Shown piece by piece: positions 51,544 through 60,471 of a DNA stretch of 64,000 nucleotides; position 1 is the first letter of the stretch, and the number at the start of each line of letters is the position of its first letter. The stretch comes from Syntrophus buswellii (GTDB lineage Bacteria > Desulfobacterota > Syntrophia > Syntrophales > Syntrophaceae), in NCBI RefSeq assembly GCF_046097065.1, contig NZ_CP175563.1:1054001-1118000 (forward strand), given 5' to 3'. The notes beneath the pieces were generated by a model. That model was given only the letters and a program-made list of their open reading frames with translations. It had not been told where the DNA came from and did no database searches. The position numbers and the translations under genes are program-made.

Positions 51544-52427
51544 AACAGCTGGTGTTCATACACGGTCGTGCGCAGGAGCACAAGGATGCCGCCGAGCTCA
51601 AGATGCAGTGGATTGCCGCATTTCGTGAGGGGCTTGAAAAGAATGGTCTTTCAATGCCGATTTCCGAGGATGCCATCCGGTTTCCCTATTATGGCGAAAC
51701 CCTCCATGGCCTCGTGAGCGGACTGCCGCCGGAGAAGGTGGCGGAGGTCATTGTCAAGGGGGACAACGCCGACGATGAGGAGAGGACTTTCATGCGGGCC
51801 GTGATCCAGGAGGTGCAGCAGCGGGCGGGAATCAGTGACGCCATGCTCGCCGAGGCGGCCGGAGCGGACGTCATCGCAAAGGGGCCGCTCAACTGGGAAT
51901 GGCTCCAGGGTGTGCTGAAGGCGATCGACCGCTTCGTGCCGGGAGCGAGCGGGGCCAGCATCGCCATCGCCACGAATGACGTGTACCAGTATCTTTACAA
52001 TATCGGCATCCGGGACGAGATTGAAACGGGAATCCGGAAAGCCATGCTTCCGGACGTTCCGACGGTGGTTGTCTCACATTCACTGGGTACCGTTGTTTCC
52101 TACAGCCTCCTCCGCCGTGAAGGGAAGGAGCTCCGCTGGAACGTCCCGCTGTTTGTGACGGTCGGCTCTCCGCTGGCGATCACGGCGATCCGGAAATCTC
52201 TCGCACCGAACAAGCATCCGGCATGCGTCGGGAAGTGGTTCAACGCGATGGACGAGCGCGACGTCGTCGCCCTGTACCCCCTGGACAAGGAAAATTTTCC
52301 ATTGAATCCTGCCGTGGAAAACAAGACGGATGTGCGGAATCATACGGAGAACCGTCACGGGATTGCGGGGTACCTGAACGACAAGGAGGTGGCCAGGCGC
52401 ATTTACGATGCGCTTGTTCAGCCGTGA
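51540..52427 (+). CDS. Alpha/beta-hydrolase fold protein (lipase/esterase-like)
   Basis: The ATG at 51540 overlaps the caspase stop and has AGGAGG 9 bases upstream; an earlier in-frame ATG at 51393 lies inside the caspase gene. The 295 residues open with MKQLVFIHGRAQEHKDAAEL, an oxyanion-type HG motif. S181 is in VVVSHSLGTVVSY, a GxSxG variant (SHSLGT). An acid follows near D238-D241 (MDERDVVALYPL) and H273 in ENRHGIAGYLND. All three catalytic positions seem present, so lipid or ester cleavage is likely. A middle lid region (about 70-140) is charged and may bind a partner. Its role in the operon is unknown. Confidence 0.82.
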   Translation: MKQLVFIHGRAQEHKDAAELKMQWIAAFREGLEKNGLSMPISEDAIRFPYYGETLHGLVSGLPPEKVAEVIVKGDNADDEERTFMRAVIQEVQQRAGISDAMLAEAAGADVIAKGPLNWEWLQGVLKAIDRFVPGASGASIAIATNDVYQYLYNIGIRDEIETGIRKAMLPDVPTVVVSHSLGTVVSYSLLRREGKELRWNVPLFVTVGSPLAITAIRKSLAPNKHPACVGKWFNAMDERDVVALYPLDKENFPLNPAVENKTDVRNHTENRHGIAGYLNDKEVARRIYDALVQP

Positions 52428-52509
52428 CGCAGGGGGCATGTTTCACGAAGCAGCATCCGGATGAAGAGTTCCCGATCCGCTCAGCGCGCCGCTGTCCGGA
52501 GCCGTTGCC

Positions 52510-52764
52510 TTACGGGGCGAAGGGGTTGATCATCTCTGTGCAGCTTACGCCCGTCTGGGGATCATGACTGCAGATGTATCTTTTCCCCTTGCAGATTGCC
52601 TCCCAGCTCTGCGTACCCAGGAAGCCGATCAGAGGCGCGTTTTCAATTTCGATCTGGTCAGCCTTGCAGTCGATGACGGTCGATGACATCCGGGCGTACT
52701 TTTCGGAGACGGCGCAGCCGCTCACCATCAGGCAGGCAATCACCCATATGATCGTTTTTTTCAT
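52510..52764 (-). CDS. Small lipoprotein
   Basis: The 84 residues have a typical lipobox: MKKTIIWVIACLMVSGCAVS, acceptor Cys at residue 17. The mature part has four more cysteines in two pairs (VIDC, AICKGKRYIC and GVSC), which may form disulfides in the periplasm. AAGGAG lies 7 bases before the ATG. Small lipoproteins of this pattern are common; I do not recognise the family. It converges with the hydrolase gene to its left. Confidence 0.75.
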   Translation of the reverse strand: MKKTIIWVIACLMVSGCAVSEKYARMSSTVIDCKADQIEIENAPLIGFLGTQSWEAICKGKRYICSHDPQTGVSCTEMINPFAP

Positions 52765-52882
52765 TCCAACTCTCCTTGGCGATGATTGTGATGCAATTGA
52801 ACCGGGATCCTATACGACTTCGGCCTTGAAGGCAATGCCGCGTTTTCCGCCGGAAGGGCGCAAGCAGGCCGGGCAACGGAAA

Positions 52883-54247
52883 TCAGTGCTTGACGAGAAT
52901 GGCCGCAAAAAATCCATCCATGCCGGACGTGTCGGGAGCCGTCCGGAAAAACCCATCCTCCCCGATCAGGGTGGAGGCCTCCGAAGAAGCTCCGGGAGAT
53001 GAACGGATGGAAAACTCCCCGTGACGGGAGAGAAAGTTTCCGATGAGAAGCTCGTTTTCTTCGGGAAGGATCGTGCAGGTGCTGTAAACGAGACGTCCGC
53101 CGCGGCGGAGAAGAGCGGCGGCGCGATCCATGATGCCGGCCTGAAGGCGGCCGTGGGAAGAAGGGTCCTGAGGCTTCAGGCGCCATTTGATTTCCGGATT
53201 TCTCCGCAGGGTTCCCAGACCTGAACAGGGTGCGTCGACGAGAACGCGGTCGAATGTTCCCTGGAGCAATTCCCCCCATTTCGTCGAAGCATCCGCCTGG
53301 AGGGTCTCAACCATGGTAATGCCCATCTTCGCCGCCAGGCGATTCAGGGCGTCCAGCTTGCCCGGATAGAGATCCACCGCCAGAACGCGGCCCCCATTCT
53401 TCATCAGGGCGGCCAGGTGGGTCGTCTTAACGCCGACGCCGCAGCACAGGTCGAGGATTTCCTCTCCCGGCTCCGGTGAGACCAGGCGGGCAATCAACTG
53501 GGAAGCCTCGTCCTGGAGAAGGAAAAGACCCTGGCGGCCCGCGGAAGATGACCGGAGATCATCGGAGGGGCCGTTCAATTGCAATCCGTCCGGGGAGAAA
53601 TGCGACTCGGTGACGGAGAATCCCTCCTCCTCCAGCAGTGCCTTTAAAAGGGGACGCGACGATTTGAGGGTGTTGACTCGAAGGGTCACGGGCGGGACCT
53701 GGTTGTTGGCGCGGCAGAGGGACAGGGTCCGCTCCGGACCGTACATCCTGCTCCAGCGGCGCACCAGCCAGAGCGGATGGGAGCAGACAACGGAGATATG
53801 CTCTTCCGGATTTTTTCCCATATCCGGGTAGGGAAAATCGTGGTTCCGTCCCCTGCGCACGGCGTTTCTCAGCAGGGCGTTCACCAGATGTTCCCGGCCG
53901 GGGTAGCGGTTCCTCGTCAGCTCGACAGCTTCATTGACCAGGGCAAAATCGGGGATCCGCTCCAGAAACAGAAACTGATAGAGGGCCGTCCTCAGAATGT
54001 TTTTGATCCCATCCTGCATGGATGCGAACTTTCCCTTGTAAAGCCGCTCAATGATCCAGTCGAGATGCCCCCTCATCCTCAGTGTGCCGTAAACCAGGGA
54101 GGTGAGGAGATGGCGGTCCGCGGCATTGGCGAGGGCATGACGGCGGAGACAGGCGTCGAGGAGGGGCTCGGCGAACGCCCCCGTTCGGTCGATGCGATCA
54201 AGGAGATCTACGGCCAGGCTGCGTGGGGAGGGAATCATTTCAGCCAA
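52883..54247 (-). CDS. rsmB: 16S rRNA (cytosine-967-C5)-methyltransferase
   Basis: This 454-residue enzyme methylates C967 of 16S rRNA. The N-terminal NusB-like domain (about 1-140) opens SPRSLAVDLLDRIDRTGAFA. The methyltransferase domain has the SAM loop GEEILDLCCGVGVKTTHLAA, the DAPCSGLGTLRRNPEIKW motif with the releasing Cys, and YSTCTILPEENELLIGNFLS with the catalytic Cys. Length is normal for RsmB. Its start overlaps the fmt stop by 8 bases, as in many genomes where fmt and rsmB are paired. Confidence 0.94.
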   Translation of the reverse strand: MAEMIPSPRSLAVDLLDRIDRTGAFAEPLLDACLRRHALANAADRHLLTSLVYGTLRMRGHLDWIIERLYKGKFASMQDGIKNILRTALYQFLFLERIPDFALVNEAVELTRNRYPGREHLVNALLRNAVRRGRNHDFPYPDMGKNPEEHISVVCSHPLWLVRRWSRMYGPERTLSLCRANNQVPPVTLRVNTLKSSRPLLKALLEEEGFSVTESHFSPDGLQLNGPSDDLRSSSAGRQGLFLLQDEASQLIARLVSPEPGEEILDLCCGVGVKTTHLAALMKNGGRVLAVDLYPGKLDALNRLAAKMGITMVETLQADASTKWGELLQGTFDRVLVDAPCSGLGTLRRNPEIKWRLKPQDPSSHGRLQAGIMDRAAALLRRGGRLVYSTCTILPEENELLIGNFLSRHGEFSIRSSPGASSEASTLIGEDGFFRTAPDTSGMDGFFAAILVKH

Positions 54248-55178
54248 GAACCGTGTCGGGAAGCAGCTCGTAGCCCCGGAGAAAATCCGACGCGTTCATG
54301 CGCTTGCGGTTTTCCATCTGAATGTCCTTCAAGATAACATAGCCGTTTTTTGCGGTCACCGGCAATCCTTCCTTCGTTCCGCTTCCTACCTGACCGGGTT
54401 TTCCCGATACGGGCTGCTCGATTCCCCTGGCCGCAAAGATCTTCAGGGTCTTGCCGTCCAGGAACGTGTAAGCGCAGGGGGCAGGGGACAGGCCCCGGAT
54501 CTGATTGACGATTGCGGAAACCTCCTGGTCCCAGCGAATACGTCCGTGCTCTTTTTTCAGCATCGGCGCATAGGAGCTCAACGAGTTATCCTGGGGGATC
54601 CTGGGCGCCTGGTGGCTCTCGAGCAGTTGAACCGCCTGAACAAGCAGATCCGCTCCAAGGGCCGCCAGGCGGTCATGAAGCTGGCCGAAGGTCTCCTCCG
54701 GGCCGATCGGGGTTTCTTCCTGAAGAAGAAGATCCCCTGTATCCAGCCCCTCATCCATGTACATGATGGTGACGCCGGTGCGGGTTTCCCCGTTGATCAG
54801 GGTCCAGTTGAGCGGCGCTGCCCCGCGATATCTGGGGAGCAGGGAGGGATGGACATTGATGCAGCCCAGGGGCGGAAAATCCAGGACCTCCCTGGGCAGG
54901 ATCTGACCGAACGCGGCAACGGCGATCAGGTCCGCCGGGAACTGCTTCAGGATCTCCAGAAAGGAGGGATCTCTGACCTTCTGGGGCTGGAGAACCGGGA
55001 TGCTCCAGCGGGCCGCCGCGACTTTGACCGGCGGCGCCACCAGGTGCTTTCCCCGTCCTTTCGGGCGGTCCGGCTGCGTGACAACGGCGGCGATTTCATA
55101 ACCCCTTTCAACCAGCTTTTCCAGCGACGGCAGGGCAAATTCGGGGGTCCCCATGAACAGTATGGTTGGTTGCGCCAT
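54240..55178 (-). CDS. fmt: Methionyl-tRNA formyltransferase
   Basis: This 312-residue enzyme formylates initiator Met-tRNA with 10-formyl-THF. The pattern is standard: LFMGTPEFALPSLEKLVERG, VVTQPDRPKGRGKHLVAPPV, CINVHPSLLPRYRGAAPLNW containing the HPSLLPxYRG signature, then GVTIMYMDEGLDTGDLL. The C-terminal domain includes QIRGLSPAPCAYTFLDG. rsmB follows directly; def, often the partner, is not in the window. Confidence 0.95.
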   Translation of the reverse strand: MAQPTILFMGTPEFALPSLEKLVERGYEIAAVVTQPDRPKGRGKHLVAPPVKVAAARWSIPVLQPQKVRDPSFLEILKQFPADLIAVAAFGQILPREVLDFPPLGCINVHPSLLPRYRGAAPLNWTLINGETRTGVTIMYMDEGLDTGDLLLQEETPIGPEETFGQLHDRLAALGADLLVQAVQLLESHQAPRIPQDNSLSSYAPMLKKEHGRIRWDQEVSAIVNQIRGLSPAPCAYTFLDGKTLKIFAARGIEQPVSGKPGQVGSGTKEGLPVTAKNGYVILKDIQMENRKRMNASDFLRGYELLPDTVLG

Positions 55179-55211
55179 TTTGGAAAATCTCCTGTCATTC
55201 CAGCCGAATGG

Positions 55212-56195
55212 TTATTTCAAGCCGGCATGTCTCCTTTCGATCCATGTCAAATAGCCTGCGAAAAGCGACGGGTCAAGGCTCTTCATCGTTTTGCGAAGAT
55301 CGATAAAATTCACGGTTTTTATAAATTTCAGATGGGGCTCCTGTTCGCAGAGCAGGAGCGCGCGCAGAAAAAGTCCTGCCTCGAGGCCGGGCTCAGGCGT
55401 TTGCCGGAATTTCCTCTGCAGGGCAAGATAGTCCTCCACGAGTTCCTTCAAGCCTTCATACAGACCCAGCAACCCGGGTTTGAAAAGGTCACGAAGCACG
55501 GCATGGACCGGAAGCCATGCCAGGGCAAGGGATTCATCCCCATATCGTTCCACGAGTTGATCCCTCAGGGATAGAAGATTTGAATCCTTCAGAAATTCCC
55601 AATCCAGTGCCTTCGGGTCGTTCAGACAGGCATTCAGGTAGCATTGCCGAGCCTGCGCGAACTCATGGCGCATCAGGTAGGCATCACCGAGATAGCCGTA
55701 AATAAGGGCATTTCTCGGCGAAAGAGGAAGGCAGACCTGCAGGGCCGCGATGGCCTCGTCCGGTCGACCGGCCTGCAGATAAATAAACCCCGTGGGGACC
55801 GCATTGGAAAGATAAGGGGTGCCGGCCAGGTGATGATCTTCGATCGCCTTCAGAATCCTTTTCTGAAGAGAGGAGCGGATTCCGTCCAGGATGTCCTTTG
55901 AGATGCAGGCAACTATGCCGGCATCAGCTTCAAGGGCATTCACGAGGTTGTAAAGGTAAACAGGTTCCTCGATGCCGTCGGGAGCCTGCATCAACTTTTC
56001 CTCCAGGAAATCGATGATTTGAAGGAAATGTTCAACCTGCTCCCGCGCCCGGTAGATTGCCCCATAATGCTCAATGGAATTCTTGGCTGACTGCAGGTCC
56101 AGTGACATGAGATCGGCGAGGCCGCTGTTGAGCAGGGTATAGGCATCATCGAACAGGGAAATCTGTTCAAAAACAGGATGGGCTTTCGGGCTCAT
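55212..56195 (-). CDS. Hypothetical helical repeat protein (TPR-like)
   Basis: The 327 residues are almost all helical, with pairs of helices of about 34 residues. The part around residues 145-210 (YLQAGRPDEAIAALQVCLPL, SPRNALIYGYLGDAYLMRHE) reads as tetratricopeptide-like repeats. The N terminus MSPKAHPVFEQISLFDDAYT has no signal peptide. No catalytic motif is seen. It is co-oriented with fmt (33 bases upstream of it) and follows a terminator-like hairpin after minE. Function unknown; TPR proteins usually serve as protein-binding scaffolds. Confidence 0.7.
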   Translation of the reverse strand: MSPKAHPVFEQISLFDDAYTLLNSGLADLMSLDLQSAKNSIEHYGAIYRAREQVEHFLQIIDFLEEKLMQAPDGIEEPVYLYNLVNALEADAGIVACISKDILDGIRSSLQKRILKAIEDHHLAGTPYLSNAVPTGFIYLQAGRPDEAIAALQVCLPLSPRNALIYGYLGDAYLMRHEFAQARQCYLNACLNDPKALDWEFLKDSNLLSLRDQLVERYGDESLALAWLPVHAVLRDLFKPGLLGLYEGLKELVEDYLALQRKFRQTPEPGLEAGLFLRALLLCEQEPHLKFIKTVNFIDLRKTMKSLDPSLFAGYLTWIERRHAGLK

Positions 56196-56220
56196 GACGT
56201 TGCGGACATCCCCAAGAAGA

Positions 56221-56245
56221 AGGCCTCCGCTTGCCGCAGAGGCCT
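56221..56245 (-). terminator. Hairpin between minE and the TPR-like gene
   Basis: AGGCCTC (56221-56227) pairs with GAGGCCT (56239-56245). Read on the minus strand it is followed by TTCTTCTT; read on the plus strand by GTTTTTT. It lies just after the minE stop and could end the min operon transcript. Confidence 0.55.
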
Positions 56246-56289
56246 GTTTTTTGTTGAATCAGTCCTTATTTGTAAGGAAAGGAGGCGGA

Positions 56290-56571
56290 TTATGGAAGAC
56301 TGAAACGGCCTTCTGCATCGGCCAAGGCGATATTGACTTCCAGGACTTCATAATTGCCGTTCTTTTCCACGTTGACCTTGATCTGATCATCGGACACGTT
56401 GACATACTTCCTGACGACGTCCAGCAGTTCCTTCTGAAGAAGGGGAATGAAATCAAAAGAACCGCGATAAAGCGCATTGCGCTCATGGGCCACGATAATC
56501 TGGAGACGCTCCTTCGCGATCGCCGCGCTTTTTCGTTGCTTCAGGAAACTGAAATAGCTAAAAATATTCAT
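56290..56571 (-). CDS. minE: Cell division topological specificity factor MinE
   Basis: Starting at the ATG at 56571, one base after the minD stop, it has 93 residues: MNIFSYFSFLKQRKSAAIAK, the membrane-targeting and MinD-contact helix region, then ERLQIIVAHERN. The topology domain follows with LQKELLDVVRKYVNVSDDQI and a closing EVNIALADAEGRFSLP. An in-frame ATG 24 bases earlier has less support. MinE moves MinCD away from mid-cell. Confidence 0.93.
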   Translation of the reverse strand: MNIFSYFSFLKQRKSAAIAKERLQIIVAHERNALYRGSFDFIPLLQKELLDVVRKYVNVSDDQIKVNVEKNGNYEVLEVNIALADAEGRFSLP

Positions 56572-56572
56572 G

Positions 56573-57376
56573 TTAATTCCCAAATAAACGAGCAAAAAAA
56601 CTTCTTTTGTTCAAAAAACGGTGCGGACGATCTTCGCCGAGAAAACGCGCAACGACATCGAGATAGGCCTGTCCGGCGTCGCTGTTCTTGTCCAGCGCAA
56701 CGGGAATTCCGGAATTGGAGGCCTGCAGAACCGAAGGGGACTCTGGGATAATGCCCAGCAGTGGGATCGCCAGGATTTCCTGGATATCCTTGGCGCTCAT
56801 CATGTCCCCGGTGTTGACCCGCTTGGCGAAGTAACGCGTTACCAGCAGATGTTCCCGGACCGGCGCGTCTCCATTCTGCGCCCGCTTGGTTTTGCTCGCC
56901 AGGATGCCGATGATCCGGTCTGAATCGCGGACGGATGAAACTTCCGGGTTGGTCACAATAATGGCTTCGTCGGCGAAGTACATGGCCATGATCGCCCCGT
57001 GTTCGATTCCGGCCGGTGAGTCGCACACGATGAAATCAAAACGCTCCTTGAGCTCTTCAAAAACCTGCTCGATTCCTTCCACGGTCAACGTATCCTTGTC
57101 CCGGGTCTGGGATGCGGGGAGGATATAGAGGTCGTCGACGCGCTTGTCCTTGATCAACGCCTGATTGAGATTCCCCTCCCCCCTGATGACATTGACGAAA
57201 TCGTAGACGACGCGGCGTTCACATCCCATGATGAGATCCAGATTACGCAATCCGATGTCAAAATCGATGACGACCGTTTTATGTCCGCGCATGGCGAGAC
57301 CTGTAGCAAAAGCGGCGCTGGTCGTGGTCTTTCCCACGCCACCCTTTCCGGAGGTAACAACAATGACTCTAGCCAA
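56573..57376 (-). CDS. minD: Septum site-determining ATPase MinD
   Basis: This 267-residue ATPase binds the membrane and MinC. It has the deviant Walker A of the ParA/MinD family (SGKGGVGKTTTSAAFATGLA at about 9-28), the DFDIGLRNLDLIMGCERRVV stretch, DSPAGIEHG near 120 and a C-terminal amphipathic helix (FLNKRSFFARLFGN) for membrane binding. Length is typical. It lies between minC (110 bases upstream) and minE (1 base downstream). Confidence 0.96.
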   Translation of the reverse strand: MARVIVVTSGKGGVGKTTTSAAFATGLAMRGHKTVVIDFDIGLRNLDLIMGCERRVVYDFVNVIRGEGNLNQALIKDKRVDDLYILPASQTRDKDTLTVEGIEQVFEELKERFDFIVCDSPAGIEHGAIMAMYFADEAIIVTNPEVSSVRDSDRIIGILASKTKRAQNGDAPVREHLLVTRYFAKRVNTGDMMSAKDIQEILAIPLLGIIPESPSVLQASNSGIPVALDKNSDAGQAYLDVVARFLGEDRPHRFLNKRSFFARLFGN

Positions 57377-57486
57377 GGGAAAATCTCCTTAAAACAAAAT
57401 GCAATCTTATAAAAAGCAACGTCTCTGACATTAAAAACAAAAAGGGTCACACAAGATCCTGGACCCCTGCATGGCCTTGATCGTGG

Positions 57487-58194
57487 CTATCCTGCAAAGG
57501 GCTGGATCACCAGACGATCCTGTTCGAGATAAATCTGAACGGCCCTGCCTCTTACCGAATCGTCAAAGTCTTCATTCAGCTTGTACTGGCCCGCGATGGA
57601 AACCAGTTCCGCATCGAAATTCCGGCAGAAAATCCGGGCTTCGGAATAGCCGTGTATGCCTGCGACGGCCCGCCCCCGAAGGGCTCCGTATACGTGGATG
57701 CTTTTTCCCGCCAGAACTTCCGCCCCGGGATTGACCGCCGACAACACCACGAGATCGCCCTGGAGGGCCGCCACCTGCTGTCCGGAGCGGACGGGCTGGG
57801 ATACGATCTTGTCCTTCGTTGCCGGGAGTGTCCGCTCCTCCTGCGGTTCGGTCCGGGAGATCATGGGTTTGGTGTCGGGAAGAATCCCCAGGGACAGGCT
57901 CAGCGCCACCTGACGCATCTGAGGGCTTCCTCCCCGGATTCCGACCGGCACCAGCCCGTGTTTCCTCACCAGATCGACCAGGTGCGGAACATCAAGCGGA
58001 GCATCCACATTCTGCAGCGCATTCAGATCGAGCACGAGGGGGGCGCTCTGGAAAAAATTCTTTGCCTTGCCGATTTTCTCGGCGAACTGCTGCTCAATGC
58101 GCTCCCTGTCGCTGTCGTAAAGGTAAAGCACCATCAGAGACAAAAGGTTGCCTTTCAACTCTAGGACTGGTGTATGTGCGACAGATGAGGACAT
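57487..58194 (-). CDS. minC: Septum inhibitor MinC
   Basis: The start is placed at 58194, giving 235 residues beginning MSSSVAHTPVLELKGNLLSL; the longer frame to 58326 does not resemble the family. The N-terminal domain (about 1-105) blocks FtsZ. The C-terminal beta-helix domain (about 130-235) shows the MinC pattern GDLVVLSAVNPGAEVLAGKS, IHVYGALRGRAVAGIHGYSE and closing AVQIYLEQDRLVIQPFAG. It is the first gene of minCDE. Confidence 0.92.
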   Translation of the reverse strand: MSSSVAHTPVLELKGNLLSLMVLYLYDSDRERIEQQFAEKIGKAKNFFQSAPLVLDLNALQNVDAPLDVPHLVDLVRKHGLVPVGIRGGSPQMRQVALSLSLGILPDTKPMISRTEPQEERTLPATKDKIVSQPVRSGQQVAALQGDLVVLSAVNPGAEVLAGKSIHVYGALRGRAVAGIHGYSEARIFCRNFDAELVSIAGQYKLNEDFDDSVRGRAVQIYLEQDRLVIQPFAG

Positions 58195-58532
58195 GTTATC
58201 CTGTAAACATCCCGCGGGCCGATGGTTCTGGAATCTCTTGTCAGCTTTTCTGCTTCGGCAAGGGCAACGTGGTCGAACCGGTTCCCTGGATACGGATGGC
58301 AGCTTGTGATGGCCGATATTTTTCAAGTTGAGGAACTATAAATGGAAGGCTGGTTTGTGTCAAGGAAATTAGAATGGAGCGGGGAAAATTTGTCCGGATT
58401 GTCTAACATTCTGGAATTATGAAGGATGCAGAGAAACGAGTCCTGTTCGCACCCGGCAGGTTCTCCCTGGTGAACGATGCGCGTGATTTCAGCAACGGCC
58501 AACCGCCGGCCGGCGGATCGGGTAAAATTGTC
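58195..58532. other. Left part of the minC-58728 intergenic region
   Basis: These 338 bases hold the minC promoter region on the minus strand and no supported gene. AT-rich DNA lies around 58325-58400. GCCGGCCGGCG-type repeats near 58503-58515 can fold but have no T-run. Confidence 0.4.
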
Positions 58533-58669
58533 TTGACTTATTCATCATTGAGCCTATCCTGAAGATCTTCATGTAATTGACATCTGCTGATCCGTAAATC
58601 TCCCTTCGGCAAGGGGAAAAGAAAGAGCTAACGAAGTCCTGCCCATTACAGTGAGGCGGGGCTTTTTTT
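58533..58669 (+). ncRNA. Candidate small RNA or structured leader with promoter and terminator
   Basis: TTGACT (58533-58538) and TATCCT (58555-58560), 16 bases apart, could start a transcript near 58567. A hairpin CCCTT-CGGC-AAGGG (58602-58615) follows. An intrinsic terminator, CCTGCC (58638-58643) with GGCGGG (58655-58660) and seven T (58663-58669), ends it. That makes an RNA of about 100 bases. It could also be the leader of the 105-residue gene, whose ATG is 59 bases later. I cannot match it to a known riboswitch. Confidence 0.45.
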
Positions 58670-58727
58670 ATGGCAGAAATCCCTCAGGGGATGTGATCAA
58701 TGAATTTTTTTATGGACGGAGAACGAT

Positions 58728-59045
58728 ATGAACATACACATTTTGGAACCGTTGAATCATTTTGTGAAGCTGCAGGGTGATGAATGGGAAAGCGGCTGGT
58801 GGAGCCTTGAAGAAGACAAGGCGAAAGGGTTGGTCGGCGGTGAAATCTATTTCCACAAAAAGCTGCAGGAGCCGTCTTTTTTCGGGGGGGTCATAACGGG
58901 CTACCGGGTCGAGCAGGACGGCCAGCACAGGGGCGATGTCGTTTTCACGCTCCAATATCAATCGGAATGCAGAAATGTGAGGACAGGGAAATACGGGTGG
59001 TCTAAAAAAATCAAGATCATCAGCGAGGGAGAAATCTCTTCCTGA
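58728..59045 (+). CDS. Small hypothetical protein
   Basis: These 105 residues start MNIHILEPLNHFVKLQGDEW, with a GGAG ribosome site 8 bases upstream. The pattern of alternating hydrophobic residues (GGEIYFHKKLQEPSFFGGVI, DVVFTLQYQSECRNVRTGKY) suggests an all-beta domain of the kind seen in small nucleic-acid or nucleotide-binding folds. It has no signal peptide and one Cys. I do not recognise the family. It stands after the candidate small RNA terminator and converges with the helicase gene. Confidence 0.6.
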   Translation: MNIHILEPLNHFVKLQGDEWESGWWSLEEDKAKGLVGGEIYFHKKLQEPSFFGGVITGYRVEQDGQHRGDVVFTLQYQSECRNVRTGKYGWSKKIKIISEGEISS

Positions 59046-59126
59046 TGACCCGTCCCGTCCGGTGACGGATCAGGCCAGTCCCGATGGCCCCCTGAAAAGG
59101 CGGGCGTCCATGCGGTCAGCGAAAAA

Positions 59127-59155
59127 TTCCCCCGGACCGTGACGGATCGGGGGAA
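59127..59155 (-). terminator. Intrinsic terminator of the DEAD-box helicase gene
   Basis: TTCCCCCG (59127-59134) pairs with CGGGGGAA (59148-59155) around 13 bases. Read on the minus strand the stem is followed by TTTTTC. It lies 45 bases after the helicase stop and could also stop the convergent plus-strand gene. Confidence 0.7.
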
Positions 59156-59199
59156 TCCAAAAACGAAGCGCGCGCCCTTGACGGGACGGCTCTGCAGGG

Positions 59200-60471
59200 C
59201 TATCGGCCTCGGCGGCCCGATGCTCGTGGCGAAAAATGATGAGAGGAAGGTTTTTTCGCCGGAACGGCGCTCAGGAACTCGGCGGGGAGTTCGCGTCTCG
59301 TGTGGCTGACGCTGGAGCGCCGACCTCCGCCGCTTCCTGCAGGAGCAGGCAGCGCGTAATCAAAACCTTCCAGGGTGCGCCGTTCGATTCGCTCTCCCAG
59401 GACATGCTCGATGTTTCCCACCAGATCCCGCTCCTCAGGGGTCACAAAGGAAAAGGCATCTCCCTCCTGTTCCGCCCGGCCTGTACGGCCGATGCGATGG
59501 GTATAGGCATCGACCGTGTCGGGCATGTCATAATTGATCACATGGGAGATCCGGGTAACATCGATCCCTCTGGCGGCGATGTCCGTGGCGACCAGGATCT
59601 GATACCTTCCGTTCCGAAAGCCGCTGAGAGCGTCCTGGCGCCGGCTCTGAGATAGATCGCCCTGCAGGGATGCCACGGGGAAACCGGCTGTTTTCATCTG
59701 CATCGCAACCCGTGTCGTTCGATGCTTGGTGCGCGTGAATATGAGAACCGATTCTGTCTGCGTTTCCCGCAGAAGCTTCATCAGCAGGGCTGTCTTGAGG
59801 TGCTGTTCAACGGGATACAGGGCATGGGACACCGTCGACGCAGGAGCGTCATCGCCGACCCTGAGAATCACGGGATCGCGAAGCACTTCCCTTGCGAGGA
59901 GGCGGATATCCGAGGGCATCGTGGCAGAGAACAGCAGCGTCTGACGCTTTTCCGGCGTCCTCTTGGTGATCTTCCGGATATCCGGCAGAAAACCCATATC
60001 GAACATGCGGTCCGCTTCGTCCAGAACGAGGATTTCGATCCCGGACAGGTCGGCGGCTCCCTGGTCCATCAGATCGAGCAGGCGACCCGGACAGGCGACA
60101 ACGATTTCAGCTCCCTCCCGGAGCTTTGAAATCTGCGGATTTTTATTGACTCCGCCATAAACAGCGACACTTCTCAACGTTGTCTTCCTGCCCAGTTCCT
60201 CGATGGACTCATGAATCTGCTCCGCCAGTTCCCGCGTTGGCGCAACGATTAACGCACGGGTCCCTCTGCGCGGGCTGTCGATCAGGTGCTGCATGATGGG
60301 CAGCACAAACGCCGCTGTTTTACCCGTTCCGGTCTGTGCGAGCCCCATGACATCCCTGCCTTGGAGTATTACCGGAATGGATTTCTGCTGGATAGGGGTC
60401 GGTGTCGTGTAACCCATGGCCTGGATGCCGCCCTGGATCCGGGGGTGAAAATTAAACTTTGTAAAACTCAT
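59200..60471 (-). CDS. DEAD-box ATP-dependent RNA helicase (RhlE-like)
   Basis: The ATG at 60471 with AAGGA upstream gives 423 residues; the frame is open much further but that part has no helicase character. All motifs are present: TPTPIQQKSIPVIL (Q), AQTGTGKT (Walker A), PTRELAEQ, VLDEADRMFDMGF (DEAD), LFSATMP, ARGIDVTRISHVINYDMP and HRIGRTGRA. The C-terminal extension is short and basic (GSGGGRRSSVSHTRRELPAE). This size and tail fit RhlE-type helicases used in RNA decay and cold adaptation. A cold-shock gene lies just upstream on the same strand. Confidence 0.93.
   Translation of the reverse strand: MSFTKFNFHPRIQGGIQAMGYTTPTPIQQKSIPVILQGRDVMGLAQTGTGKTAAFVLPIMQHLIDSPRRGTRALIVAPTRELAEQIHESIEELGRKTTLRSVAVYGGVNKNPQISKLREGAEIVVACPGRLLDLMDQGAADLSGIEILVLDEADRMFDMGFLPDIRKITKRTPEKRQTLLFSATMPSDIRLLAREVLRDPVILRVGDDAPASTVSHALYPVEQHLKTALLMKLLRETQTESVLIFTRTKHRTTRVAMQMKTAGFPVASLQGDLSQSRRQDALSGFRNGRYQILVATDIAARGIDVTRISHVINYDMPDTVDAYTHRIGRTGRAEQEGDAFSFVTPEERDLVGNIEHVLGERIERRTLEGFDYALPAPAGSGGGRRSSVSHTRRELPAEFLSAVPAKKPSSHHFSPRASGRRGR

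Noticed and set aside
54192..55574. Plus-strand frame of 460 codons opposite fmt
   Set aside because: It is a shadow of fmt and of the TPR-like gene; both are supported on the minus strand.
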